Of a DNA stretch of 64,000 nt, positions 45,185 through 54,037 are shown in pieces. The stretch comes from Kordiimonas sp. SCSIO 12603 (GTDB lineage: Bacteria > Pseudomonadota > Alphaproteobacteria > Sphingomonadales > Kordiimonadaceae): positions 2,703,520 to 2,767,519 of the forward strand of contig NZ_CP073748.1 of NCBI RefSeq assembly GCF_024398035.1. Direction: 5' to 3'. The translations under genes and the position numbers were made by a program. The notes under the pieces were generated by a model that was given only the letters and a program-made list of their open reading frames with translations, was not told where the DNA came from and ran no database searches. Every line of letters starts with the position of its first letter. Within the stretch, counting starts at the first letter, position 1.

Positions 45185-45341
45185 ATAGAGAAAGATAATT
45201 GCTCATACTTAAGCAATTTTAACATTTTTGTTCAGCCTTTATTAAGGCAAACCCTGTAGGGTGATAGATAACAGTTACAAACTGTGGTGCTCGAGAGATG
45301 AAAGAAAAGAGGTTTAGAACGAACTGATAAGGAGACAGAAG
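45185..45341 (+). promoter_or_regulatory. Structured 5' leader of hspQ
   Basis: Several small hairpins line up: AATTGCT with AAGCAATT (near 45200-45218), GCCTT with AAGGC (45236-45249), ACCCT with AGGGT (45251-45262) and ACAGTT with AACTGT (45270-45284). The Shine-Dalgarno AAGGAG lies outside them just before the ATG. Regulation by RNA structure is possible but not shown. Confidence 0.4.
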
Positions 45342-45668
45342 ATGGAAAACACAGAGACAAAAACAGCAAGATTTGCCCCGGGAACAATCATTATCCACAA
45401 GAAATATGGATACCGTGGTCTTATTTTCGATGTAGATGCCGTCTATAGCCAATCTCCTGAATGGTACGAAACCAACGTTCCAACCACCACACCAAAAGAC
45501 CGTCCATGGTATCATGTGTTGGTGGATGGTGAGCCTCACACCACATATGTTGCAGAAGAAAACCTCCTGCATTTTGATGACGCAGAAGAATTTGAACATC
45601 CGCTCCTAAGCGTGCTGTTCAGGGTTAATCGGCAAGGCGATATGGCCAGCCGAATGATCATTAACTAG
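45342..45668 (+). CDS. hspQ: Heat-shock protein HspQ
   Basis: 108 residues. FAPGTIIIHKKYGYRGLIFDVD and YHVLVDGEPHTTYVAEENL belong to HspQ (also called hemimethylated-DNA-binding protein YccV), which in E. coli and Salmonella is heat-shock induced and acts as a specificity enhancer of the Lon protease. The upstream RpoH-type promoter agrees. GGAGA ribosome site present. A strong terminator follows at 45701-45727. Confidence 0.92.
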   Translation: MENTETKTARFAPGTIIIHKKYGYRGLIFDVDAVYSQSPEWYETNVPTTTPKDRPWYHVLVDGEPHTTYVAEENLLHFDDAEEFEHPLLSVLFRVNRQGDMASRMIIN

Positions 45669-45700
45669 TTTCCTCGTTGCTCAAGTGAGCTATGATACCT

Positions 45701-45727
45701 GGCACCCTTCGGGGTGCCTTTTTTTAT
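45701..45727 (+). terminator. Terminator of hspQ
   Basis: GGCACCC, a TTCG tetraloop, GGGTGCC and a T-run: a classical intrinsic terminator. Confidence 0.92.
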
Positions 45728-45798
45728 GCATTTTGTCGCATTGCATCTAGCGTGAGTTCCCTTAAAAAGAACAGATCATATATTGAGGGAGAGATGAA

Positions 45799-46641
45799 AT
45801 GCTTCAATCACCATTAGTTTCCACTGATTGGCTATCAGAGAAGCTGGATGACCAGAACATTGTTATCCTTGACGCATCATGGCACATGCCTGCAACCAGC
45901 AGGAAAGCAGGCGAGGAATTCAAGCAACACCATATTCCCGGGGCTCGCTTCTTCGATATTGATGCTGTATGCGATGCATCTGAACCTTTCCCTCACACTG
46001 TCCCTACAGTAGATATTTTTGAACAAGCCGTAAGCGCCCTCGGTGTTACAAATGAAGATACAGTGGTGGTGTATGACGACAGTGATGTAAAATCATCTGG
46101 CCGTGTTTGGTGGCTCTTCCGCTTGATGGGTCACACACAGGTTTATGTACTGAATGGCGGCCTGAAAAAATGGTTGGCTGACGGAAAGCCAATCTCAACT
46201 GACACAAGCAGCTATACTCCATCGTCTTACAAAGCTTCTTTCCAGCCCACGCTCTTTAAATCCAAAGAAGATATGCTAGCGATCTCAAATACAAAATCAG
46301 CACAGATTGTGGACGCACGCGGCGCAAGTCGTTTTTATGGCTGTGAAGCAGAACCACGTCCCGGTCTGCGTGCTGGCCACATCCCGGGTTCGCTGAATTT
46401 ACCTTTCTCAGAGCTTTACAGAGAAGACGGCACGATAAAATCTAAACAGCAACTTACAGATATTCTTGCCGATCGCGCTATTGACCTCAACAGCCCTATT
46501 GTCACAAGCTGCGGCTCTGGTGTTACAGCCTGTAATCTGGCTCTTGCGTTTGCAGAGCTAGGCAAATGGGATACGGCAATTTATGATGGTTCCTGGACCG
46601 AATGGGGCAGCCTTCATGATTTTCCGATAGAGACAGAATAA
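45799..46641 (+). CDS. sseA: 3-mercaptopyruvate-type sulfurtransferase
   Basis: 280 residues with two rhodanese domains (about 1-145 and 155-280). The active-site loop in the C-terminal domain is SCGSGVTA with the catalytic Cys; CGSGVTA favours mercaptopyruvate sulfurtransferase over thiosulfate sulfurtransferase (CRKGVTA). It transfers sulfur to cyanide or thiols and may support cysteine metabolism. metC begins 11 bases after it. Confidence 0.88.
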   Translation: MLQSPLVSTDWLSEKLDDQNIVILDASWHMPATSRKAGEEFKQHHIPGARFFDIDAVCDASEPFPHTVPTVDIFEQAVSALGVTNEDTVVVYDDSDVKSSGRVWWLFRLMGHTQVYVLNGGLKKWLADGKPISTDTSSYTPSSYKASFQPTLFKSKEDMLAISNTKSAQIVDARGASRFYGCEAEPRPGLRAGHIPGSLNLPFSELYREDGTIKSKQQLTDILADRAIDLNSPIVTSCGSGVTACNLALAFAELGKWDTAIYDGSWTEWGSLHDFPIETE

Positions 46642-46652
46642 CCGAGTAATTT

Positions 46653-47837
46653 ATGACAAAAGAAAAAACAGAAACCAAATTAGTAACCTCGGGCCGAAAA
46701 AAGGAGTGGACCCACGGCGTGGTAAATCCGCCAATTTACCGCGCATCTACCTGTCTTTTTGAAACATATGCTGAAATGCGCGAACGCTGCGCTGATCCTT
46801 CTGCGCGCCACCTGTTTTATGCACGCAAAGGGACACCAACCCAGTGGGCGCTTGCTGAGGCAATGACAGAGCTTGAAGGCGGCGAAGGCACTATGCTGTA
46901 TCCAAGTGGTATTGCAGCGGTTACAGGCGCCATTATGGCACTTGTTAAACCCGGTGATCATATTCTCATCACTGATAGCGCTTATGATCCAACACGCTCA
47001 TTTGCGAACGGATACCTGAAACACATTGGTGTTGAAACTACTTATTACGATCCGCTTCTGGGTTCTGACATCGAAACACTGTTTAAAGAAAACACGACGC
47101 TTATCGTTACTGAAACACCGGGTTCGCTTACATTTGAGGTGCAGGACTTGCCTGCGATCTGTGAAGCGGCAAAAAAAATCGGCGCTTATGTTATTACTGA
47201 TAACACATGGGCAACACCGCTGCTTCTTAACCCGCTTGAACTGGGGGCTGATATTTCAGTCCATGCCTGCACCAAATATATCTGCGGCCATTCAGACGTA
47301 ATGATGGGCAGCGCCACAGCAAACAAACGCACCTTTAAAAAGCTTCAGCAAACCGCATATCAGATGGGCCAGACAGTATCTCCTGATGATGCTGCTCTAA
47401 CACTCCGCGGTTTACGTACTCTTGGAGTGCGCATGAAAGAACATGAAGAAAATGCACTGAAGATTGCCAATTGGATTAAAGACCACCCGATGGTCGGAGA
47501 AGTGCTTCATCCAGCCTTCGAAAACTGCCCAGGCCATGAGATTTGGGCGCGCGATTTTGCTGGTTCCTGCGGCTTGTTCTCGATCGTGCTCAAAGAAGGC
47601 AGTTATGAAGATACAGCTGCCATGGTCGACGAAATGAAATATTTCAAAATGGGCTTCAGCTGGGGTGGTTATGAAAGCTTGATCTTGCCAAGCAATCCAG
47701 CCACATGCCGCACAGCAACACCTTGGAAAGCAAACGGCCCGCTCCTGCGTCTTCATATCGGACTTGAAAATACCGATGACTTGATAGAAGACTTACAGGC
47801 AGGACTAGAAAGATATAGCAAGCATTTAGGGCGTTGA
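46653..47837 (+). CDS. metC: Cystathionine beta-lyase
   Basis: 394 residues of the Cys/Met PLP family. The PLP-binding Lys lies in SVHACTKYICGHSDVMMG; YPSGIAAVTGA and SWGGYESLILP are also family typical. It converts cystathionine to homocysteine, pyruvate and ammonia. The stop TGA overlaps the modB ATG by one base (TGATG), and sseA is just upstream, so sseA-metC-modB-modC may be one transcript. Confidence 0.93.
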   Translation: MTKEKTETKLVTSGRKKEWTHGVVNPPIYRASTCLFETYAEMRERCADPSARHLFYARKGTPTQWALAEAMTELEGGEGTMLYPSGIAAVTGAIMALVKPGDHILITDSAYDPTRSFANGYLKHIGVETTYYDPLLGSDIETLFKENTTLIVTETPGSLTFEVQDLPAICEAAKKIGAYVITDNTWATPLLLNPLELGADISVHACTKYICGHSDVMMGSATANKRTFKKLQQTAYQMGQTVSPDDAALTLRGLRTLGVRMKEHEENALKIANWIKDHPMVGEVLHPAFENCPGHEIWARDFAGSCGLFSIVLKEGSYEDTAAMVDEMKYFKMGFSWGGYESLILPSNPATCRTATPWKANGPLLRLHIGLENTDDLIEDLQAGLERYSKHLGR

Positions 47838-48520
47838 TGCTCAACCAGACCGAAATTGATGCATTATTCTTGAGTTTAAGGGTAGCTTTATGGGCCATTG
47901 CCCTTGGGCTACCTTTAGCTGTTTTTACCGCTTACCGTATGGCCCGCTCAGACTTTCGCGGAAAATTCCTTCTGGATAGTATGCTTCACATCCCGCTTGT
48001 TGTTCCCCCAGTGGTGATTGGCTTCCTTCTGCTAATCGCTTTCTCACATAACAGTAGTTTTGGTGCTTGGCTGAACAGCGTTGGTTTAAACCCATCCTTT
48101 CAGTGGCAAGGAGCAGCAATTGCAAGCGGCATTATGGCTTTCCCACTTATGGTCCGCAGTATTCGGCAAGCCTTTGAAGCTGAACCAAAAGAGTATGAAG
48201 AGGTAGCACAAACACTAGGCCTTCCCTCATACACCATTTTCCGGCGTATCAGCCTGCCACATGCCCTACCCGGCATTCTTTCGGGATCGGTTTTAGGGTT
48301 TGCACGTGCGATAGGTGAATTTGGCGCAACCATTACCTTTGTTGCGAATATTCCAGGCCTTACTCAAACACTGCCGTTGGCGCTCTTTCAGGCGGCACAA
48401 ACACCGGGCGGCGAAGAAATTGCAGCACGTTTTGCATTACTTTGCCTGATACCAGCTATTGGCAGCCTGATCATTTCAGAATGGTTATCTCGTCGGCATA
48501 AGCTGAGGAGCCAGTCATGA
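47837..48520 (+). CDS. modB: Molybdate ABC transporter permease ModB
   Basis: 227 residues from the ATG at 47837 (MLNQTEIDALFLSLRVALWA), which overlaps the metC stop; an upstream TTG would add one residue. Six membrane helices and the EAA loop EYEEVAQTLGLPSYTIFRRISLPHALPGILSG, followed by GFARAIGEFGATITFVANIPGLTQTLPLALF, identify ModB. It passes molybdate, or tungstate/sulfate-like oxyanions, through the inner membrane. ATGA overlap with modC. Confidence 0.93.
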   Translation: MLNQTEIDALFLSLRVALWAIALGLPLAVFTAYRMARSDFRGKFLLDSMLHIPLVVPPVVIGFLLLIAFSHNSSFGAWLNSVGLNPSFQWQGAAIASGIMAFPLMVRSIRQAFEAEPKEYEEVAQTLGLPSYTIFRRISLPHALPGILSGSVLGFARAIGEFGATITFVANIPGLTQTLPLALFQAAQTPGGEEIAARFALLCLIPAIGSLIISEWLSRRHKLRSQS

Positions 48521-49563
48521 GCCTATCCGTCAATCTGAAATGGCAGTTGGGGGCTACAGAAGGCCATGCCTCATTTGAAGTTCAAAGCGGCATTACTGTT
48601 CTTATGGGCAAATCTGGCGCTGGGAAAACATCCCTTGCACGCACTATATGCGGGTTGGAAAAGGCTAACGGTCATATCAAGCTTCAAGGGCACGATGTAT
48701 CGAACCTGCCCCCTGAAGAACGTTCTATTGGGCTCGTTATGCAAAAACCTGCCCTCTTTCCTACTATGTCAGTCGAAGATAATATTCGGCTATCAGCGCA
48801 GCTAAAGCAAAAGGATATAGACCAACTTATTGAACTGGCTGATATCAAGCATCTTCTCAAACGCCCCCCCCAGAACCTATCGGGCGGAGAATCCAAACGG
48901 GTCGCACTTGTTAGAGCAATCGCCGCAGATCCTAAATTTCTAATTCTAGATGAGCCACTTACCGGCCTCGATACATCTCGTCGTAATGCTATGCTCCGGC
49001 TGATTAGGGAAATAAACCGGAAGCATCAAATACCTATGCTACTGATAACCCATCAGCTGGAAGAAATGATTGCGGTTGCAGATAATGCCATTCTTATGGA
49101 TGCTGGTAGACCACTTCTTTCTGGTTCATTAACTGACATACTAAACGCTTCGGAAACATATGAAGTTCTGGGTCTTAACAGCACTCTTTCTATTATTACT
49201 GCCAGCGCGGCACACCGCGAAGATGGATTGCTAGCTGCCGAGATTGGCGGACAAACTATCTGGGTAAAAGATGAAGGGGAAAAAGAAAACAGCACTCTCA
49301 CACTGCGTATTCTTGCCAATGATGTTGCACTGGCTACATCGCCCGCGGAAAACACCAGTATTCAAAATATCCTTGAAGCCGAGATTACAGAGATAATTCA
49401 AACGCCCAAATCAGTAAACGTGCAATGCCGCATTCAAGGCAGTAGTGAGCATATCACCAGCCAAATCACCGAACGCGCCTATAGGAACTTAACGCTTCGC
49501 ACAGGCCAAAAAATTTATCTATTAATAAAAGCCGTAGCCATTAAAGACGTACACAACAACTAG
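48517..49563 (+). CDS. modC: Molybdate ABC transporter ATP-binding protein ModC
   Basis: 348 residues. Walker A GKSGAGKTSLA, signature LSGGESKRVALVRA, Walker B FLILDEPLTGLD and switch ITHQLEEM are all present. The C-terminal region (about 280-345) is a TOBE/mop oxyanion-sensing domain. ModC powers molybdate import; ModA, the binding protein, is not found in this window. The stop codon overlaps the convergent porin stop by four bases at CTAG. Confidence 0.93.
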   Translation: MSLSVNLKWQLGATEGHASFEVQSGITVLMGKSGAGKTSLARTICGLEKANGHIKLQGHDVSNLPPEERSIGLVMQKPALFPTMSVEDNIRLSAQLKQKDIDQLIELADIKHLLKRPPQNLSGGESKRVALVRAIAADPKFLILDEPLTGLDTSRRNAMLRLIREINRKHQIPMLLITHQLEEMIAVADNAILMDAGRPLLSGSLTDILNASETYEVLGLNSTLSIITASAAHREDGLLAAEIGGQTIWVKDEGEKENSTLTLRILANDVALATSPAENTSIQNILEAEITEIIQTPKSVNVQCRIQGSSEHITSQITERAYRNLTLRTGQKIYLLIKAVAIKDVHNN

Positions 49564-50813
49564 AAACGTCGGCGGAAACTGAACTGAAGTAGTTTATTCT
49601 TTTGTTCAGGATCAACACCAAGCCCTACCCGATTATCACGGTCGCTGTTCACTTGAAGATATTCAGTGAGCAACTGGTTCTTCGCATCAATTCTCCAGGA
49701 AAAAGCTACTGTGTAGGCATCGCCATTCTCAAAGTTATTATCGACCTGAATAAATGAATTATCGTCATTATCGAACCAGTCATAACGTGCTGAAAGCCTG
49801 AATGGCCCGAAGGTTTTGCTGAGAAGTGCAAAAGCCGCCTTAAAATCTACATCCACATAACGCCGATCGCCCTCAGCAATCACGCCCATTTCCGTTGAGC
49901 CACGCATATATTGGCTGATAAACTTGATATCAGAAGGTAGGTTGGCTTCAGCATATACATTTAAGAAGCGGGTATCCCACGCATATTGTTCACCATTAAA
50001 GGCTTCAGGGTTACCCCGGTTATCATAATAAAAGGCACCAAGCTGTAAATTGCGGCCATATGAATAATCCAGCGCAGCATAGAAACCCGGTTTGTTATCA
50101 AGCTCTCGGATCGGGTTTACATAAGCTGCCTGCCTTAGGAACGAGTCCTCGGTCCCGATAGAAGGAATGGGGGCTAGTGGTACCGTGGAAAAGGCTCCCA
50201 CTTTTGCATCATGTAACGCCCATCCACGAAAAGCTAAAAGAGAGCCTGCAGGGTCGTTAAATCCGAAAATTGCTCCGGAAAGTGAGACTTTATGATTTTC
50301 CGTTTTATATGTAGCGCGTGCCTCAAGCCCAAGTGCTCGGATCTCTTCCCCTACCCAGGCATTAATCGCTGAAGGCGTGATCGTATACGGCGTTGTCCAA
50401 GCCGTTGAGATATTTTCCCGCGAGATATGAGGGAAAAATAGTCCTGCTTTATATTCAAAAGACCAGGCAGAAGAAGGTACCGGTTTGTAAGTGACAAATG
50501 CTTCAACCAAATCGACAGGCTTATCCTGCTCGCTATCAAACTTGAGATGCGCAAAAGCCTTCCATCCCCACGCAATATCAGCTTTTGCCAATACAGATAT
50601 CTCAGAAAGTCTTAACTGAGTATTCGCGCTCCCGTCCTCAGAAGCACCGTAGCGGGTTTTCCCCAGCCCACCGTTAAAGAAATCTTCTTCACCAGCAAAA
50701 GCATGGGTCAGGCGAAAATCAGCTAAACCCGAGATATCAAGAAAACTGTCTTGTGCGGCCACAGGAAAAGAAAACAAAGTACCTATGGTCAATAAACTCA
50801 ATACACGCACCAT
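49560..50813 (-). CDS. Outer-membrane porin-like beta-barrel protein
   Basis: 417 residues with a signal peptide (cleavage near VAAQ). Alternating amphipathic strands run through the whole protein and the final residues are LLQFSFRRRF, ending in Phe, as in trimeric or monomeric outer-membrane barrels. The substrate is unknown. It is the last gene of a three-gene minus-strand operon, eight bases after the EAL gene. Homologues are often listed as uncharacterised porins in operons with cupredoxin and c-di-GMP proteins. Confidence 0.75.
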   Translation of the reverse strand: MVRVLSLLTIGTLFSFPVAAQDSFLDISGLADFRLTHAFAGEEDFFNGGLGKTRYGASEDGSANTQLRLSEISVLAKADIAWGWKAFAHLKFDSEQDKPVDLVEAFVTYKPVPSSAWSFEYKAGLFFPHISRENISTAWTTPYTITPSAINAWVGEEIRALGLEARATYKTENHKVSLSGAIFGFNDPAGSLLAFRGWALHDAKVGAFSTVPLAPIPSIGTEDSFLRQAAYVNPIRELDNKPGFYAALDYSYGRNLQLGAFYYDNRGNPEAFNGEQYAWDTRFLNVYAEANLPSDIKFISQYMRGSTEMGVIAEGDRRYVDVDFKAAFALLSKTFGPFRLSARYDWFDNDDNSFIQVDNNFENGDAYTVAFSWRIDAKNQLLTEYLQVNSDRDNRVGLGVDPEQKNKLLQFSFRRRF

Positions 50814-50821
50814 AATATACC

Positions 50822-53152
50822 TTACTTAAATTTATATTCGTTCAGGAAACTCTCTAAATCACGTGCAGGAAGCGGTCTGCTAATGAAATATCCCTGCAGT
50901 GTATCACAGCCATATTCACTTAACATATCGACAGATTGTTGATCTTCTACACCCTCTGCAGTCACCTTAAGTCCAAGGTTATGACCAAGTTCAATTGTTG
51001 AACGAACAAGGATTCTATCTTCCTCATTTTCCGCCAGCTTCAATACAAAAGATTTATCAATCTTAATCTCGCTTACTGGCAGTTTTTTCAGGTAGCTTAG
51101 AGAACTATAACCGGTACCATAATCATCAATCGACAATGTAAGCCCCATCGCGCTCAGCATGTTCAGAACCTCAAGAGCGCGAGACATATCATGCATCACC
51201 GCGCTTTCTGTTACCTCGAGCTTCAGGTTTTCTGGCGGAACTTTATATTCCCTAAGCAGCAGCAAAATTTGCCCCGGAAGGTTCAAGTTCATCAAATCAC
51301 TGGTAGATAGGTTCACAGCGATAGAAATATTGTGCCCCATTGCATGCCATTTTGCACACTGTGAAATAGCCTCCCGCAATCCCCATTCACTTACATGCCT
51401 TACATCACCCGTACGCTCAGCAAACGGGATGAAATCGTCCGGTGGTACAAATCCACGTGTTTTACTGTTCCAGCGCACAAGGGCTTCAACGGAGGTAATT
51501 TTACCTTCAGCGAGATCAAGTTTTGGCTGATACGCGAAAGATACTTCGCCAGTATTAAGTGCCTCTCGCAGATCACTCATAAGGGATAGGTTTTGCGCAT
51601 AAGACGTGCCTGTATCCTGCACATACCAAGCATACCCTTTTGGAGATACCCGGCCTTGATCGAGCGCTGAGTTAGCGTGCTGCATAAGGTGCATAGCGTC
51701 TTTGCCGTCATCAGGGAATTTTGCTAAACCCATTTTGATGCTGGCATCCACTGCTACATCAGCAATTTCAAACGGCGTCATAAAGGAATTAATAGCTAAC
51801 GAGGCAACAACCTCAGCTCCCGCTGCATCCTCAAGAATAAACGCGAAAGATTCTGTGCTAAGGCGCGCTACTTTGGCGTTTGACACCTGTTGTAAGCGCT
51901 CGCCAATACCAGATAGCAAATCATTTACATGATCATGGTTCAGTACAGTTCTTAGTTCAAGCAGTTGCTGCACCTCAGCAATAACCAACGCAAATTGCTT
52001 CTTTTTTTCAACTGTTTCAATCAGATCTTTTTCAAAGTTATTCCGGTTTGGAAGTCCCGTCTCAGGATCATGAAAAGCTTGAAAACGGATGCGGTCCTGC
52101 CTCTCACGTACGGCTTCCACCATGTGGTTAAAGCTTTTCGTAAGATCTGAGATTTCATCGTCTTTTGTTGGAGCAGCAACCTCGTGGAATTCGCCCTGAG
52201 CAATACGGTTGGTAGCGCTCGCCAGTTCACGCAGAGGTTTGGTAACACCGCGCGAGATCACCATACTTCCACCAAAAAGGAAAACGAGACCGATCGCCAG
52301 AATACCAAGAAGTGTTATCGCAAAATCAGCATAACTGCGTATTTCTTTATCAATCGAATAATAAAGCAGCGTGGAAACTTCATTGCCCTGTGTGGCTGAG
52401 CCCTGAAGCTCCATCAACCAGAACATATAATCGTCACCGAGATATGGTGCCCGGAAAACGGCTCCCATAGAATTCAAAATACCGGTATCTAAAAACTGCG
52501 CCAATGCACCTTCATCGGAAGAAGAAGCCGCAAGTTTATAGCGGTCATTTTCCTTGTATAGAAACGCGATTTCAAGACCTTCAACAGATAGTTCTTTAAT
52601 CTCTAGCGCTTCAACTTCATCCAGTTCGATACCGAGTGCAATCCAGGCCTGAAGGTCAGGCGCATAAACAGGCGCTAATACAACCTCGTAAAGACGCCCC
52701 TCGGCTTCCATAATAGAAGATGCTGTAGAAGCTGCCTCAGCAAGTTCTTTCAATTCCGCACTCAGGAAAGAGGCCTCCGTGAGCCTTTTCCCCTGCCTGC
52801 CAGCATATGTTACAATTTCACCATCAATGTCATATACCATTGAAAAATCAGCATCTACGCGGTTTCCAAAATTGGAAAGTGCTGATTTAACAGTTGGAAT
52901 ATCTTCACTAAGGATTGCTTCCTTAAAGCCAAAATCCTGAGATACTACCTGCACAAGGTCGGTAAGCTTCTCTACTCGCTCATCAACAATAGATTCAAAA
53001 ACTCGTGCAGCAGAACTTAACTGGTCCTGCACCTGATCACCGACATTTTCATCCAAAGAAGAATAAAAGGCGACAATAATGATACTTTGAACCGCTAAAA
53101 ACAGCGCAAGATAAACAATCGTTAATCTGGTCTGAAATTTAAACGATGGCAT
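50822..53152 (-). CDS. Membrane sensor with HAMP, degenerate GGDEF and intact EAL domain
   Basis: 776 residues. Membrane helix 1 (about 8-30), a periplasmic sensor region to about 275, helix 2, HAMP (KPLRELASATNRIAQGEF), a GGDEF-family domain (about 365-510) whose active-site motif reads STESF instead of GGDEF, then an EAL domain. The EAL motif (VEALVRWN), LEVTES, IDDYGTGYSSLSYL, KIDKSFVLKL and EGVED with QGYFISRPLP are intact. Expected activity is a c-di-GMP phosphodiesterase whose GGDEF part is regulatory (inference). It overlaps the cupredoxin stop (TAATG). Confidence 0.9.
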   Translation of the reverse strand: MPSFKFQTRLTIVYLALFLAVQSIIIVAFYSSLDENVGDQVQDQLSSAARVFESIVDERVEKLTDLVQVVSQDFGFKEAILSEDIPTVKSALSNFGNRVDADFSMVYDIDGEIVTYAGRQGKRLTEASFLSAELKELAEAASTASSIMEAEGRLYEVVLAPVYAPDLQAWIALGIELDEVEALEIKELSVEGLEIAFLYKENDRYKLAASSSDEGALAQFLDTGILNSMGAVFRAPYLGDDYMFWLMELQGSATQGNEVSTLLYYSIDKEIRSYADFAITLLGILAIGLVFLFGGSMVISRGVTKPLRELASATNRIAQGEFHEVAAPTKDDEISDLTKSFNHMVEAVRERQDRIRFQAFHDPETGLPNRNNFEKDLIETVEKKKQFALVIAEVQQLLELRTVLNHDHVNDLLSGIGERLQQVSNAKVARLSTESFAFILEDAAGAEVVASLAINSFMTPFEIADVAVDASIKMGLAKFPDDGKDAMHLMQHANSALDQGRVSPKGYAWYVQDTGTSYAQNLSLMSDLREALNTGEVSFAYQPKLDLAEGKITSVEALVRWNSKTRGFVPPDDFIPFAERTGDVRHVSEWGLREAISQCAKWHAMGHNISIAVNLSTSDLMNLNLPGQILLLLREYKVPPENLKLEVTESAVMHDMSRALEVLNMLSAMGLTLSIDDYGTGYSSLSYLKKLPVSEIKIDKSFVLKLAENEEDRILVRSTIELGHNLGLKVTAEGVEDQQSVDMLSEYGCDTLQGYFISRPLPARDLESFLNEYKFK

Positions 53153-53802
53153 TAGTTATATTCTTCTTCCGATGGTGGATTTTGTTTTTTACGAACCGAA
53201 CGCAACGCTAATTCAACAGCCTCAGAAGTATCTCCTTCAATCACTACCATCTTTGTAAAGACTGATTTTCGATCCTTTAAATCTGGGTGCCAGACTTCCA
53301 TTTTATACTGACCTGCTGGCAGACCTTCGAAGCTCACCGTACCATTTGCTTTGGTTTTTTGGTAGATCGGTGCTTCCGTCACATAAACAAACGCCAGCAT
53401 GTTATCGTGGATATTACAGCCCAAAGCCACAACCCCCGGATTATCGAACAAAATTTCTTTGGACTCGTCTTTACCGTATAGCTTCAGTTGAAAGCGCTTT
53501 GTTTTAGAAAAACTGTATACGTGATGGCGGAATTCATCCAGGTTCGGAAATGAAACCTTGGTGCCAGTTTGTACGGGAAGTACGAAAGGCGCAAATAACG
53601 TATTCCGTTGCTGCATTTCAGCGGCTTCAGGAGCAGCGAATTTAAAATCAGTTTCAAACTGAGGCGTTAAAGCAACCACCGCATGTTCAACAGATCTATT
53701 TTTCGCATCTTTCACGGTTAGTGCAATACTATCCGCATTCGCAACAGTTCCCGCCGAAAGAACGAGAAAAGCGCCCGTTGTAAAAGCTCTAAACAAATTC
53801 AT
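53152..53802 (-). CDS. Cupredoxin-like (methylamine-utilisation-type) periplasmic protein
   Basis: 216 residues from the ATG at 53802 (MNLFRAFTTGAFLVLSAG), with GGAGTTGGGG upstream; the reading to 53826 adds eight residues. Signal peptide cleavage near NADS. A plastocyanin-like site seems intact: HH in EFRHHVYSF and CNIHDNM give His, Cys, His, Met copper ligands. It is the first gene of the operon with the EAL sensor and the porin. A role in copper handling or electron transfer is a guess. Confidence 0.78.
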   Translation of the reverse strand: MNLFRAFTTGAFLVLSAGTVANADSIALTVKDAKNRSVEHAVVALTPQFETDFKFAAPEAAEMQQRNTLFAPFVLPVQTGTKVSFPNLDEFRHHVYSFSKTKRFQLKLYGKDESKEILFDNPGVVALGCNIHDNMLAFVYVTEAPIYQKTKANGTVSFEGLPAGQYKMEVWHPDLKDRKSVFTKMVVIEGDTSEAVELALRSVRKKQNPPSEEEYN

Positions 53803-54037
53803 CGCCCCAACTCCCAATCCACACAATGTGTTGCTACGTTAGTGGATTTTTCGGCAAAAATCCCAATCAATATTTAGTTATTCCTATGTGAATAATATTA
53901 CCGAAGAGTAAAGATCAAAAAATCAAGCATAACAATCAGCTAGCGAAATCCCGTAGAACTTCCGTTGAATTGCGGAAACCCTTTTTTTGTGTGTAAGCTT
54001 TCCTCTTGAGTCCAACACATTTATCAGGGGGATAAAG

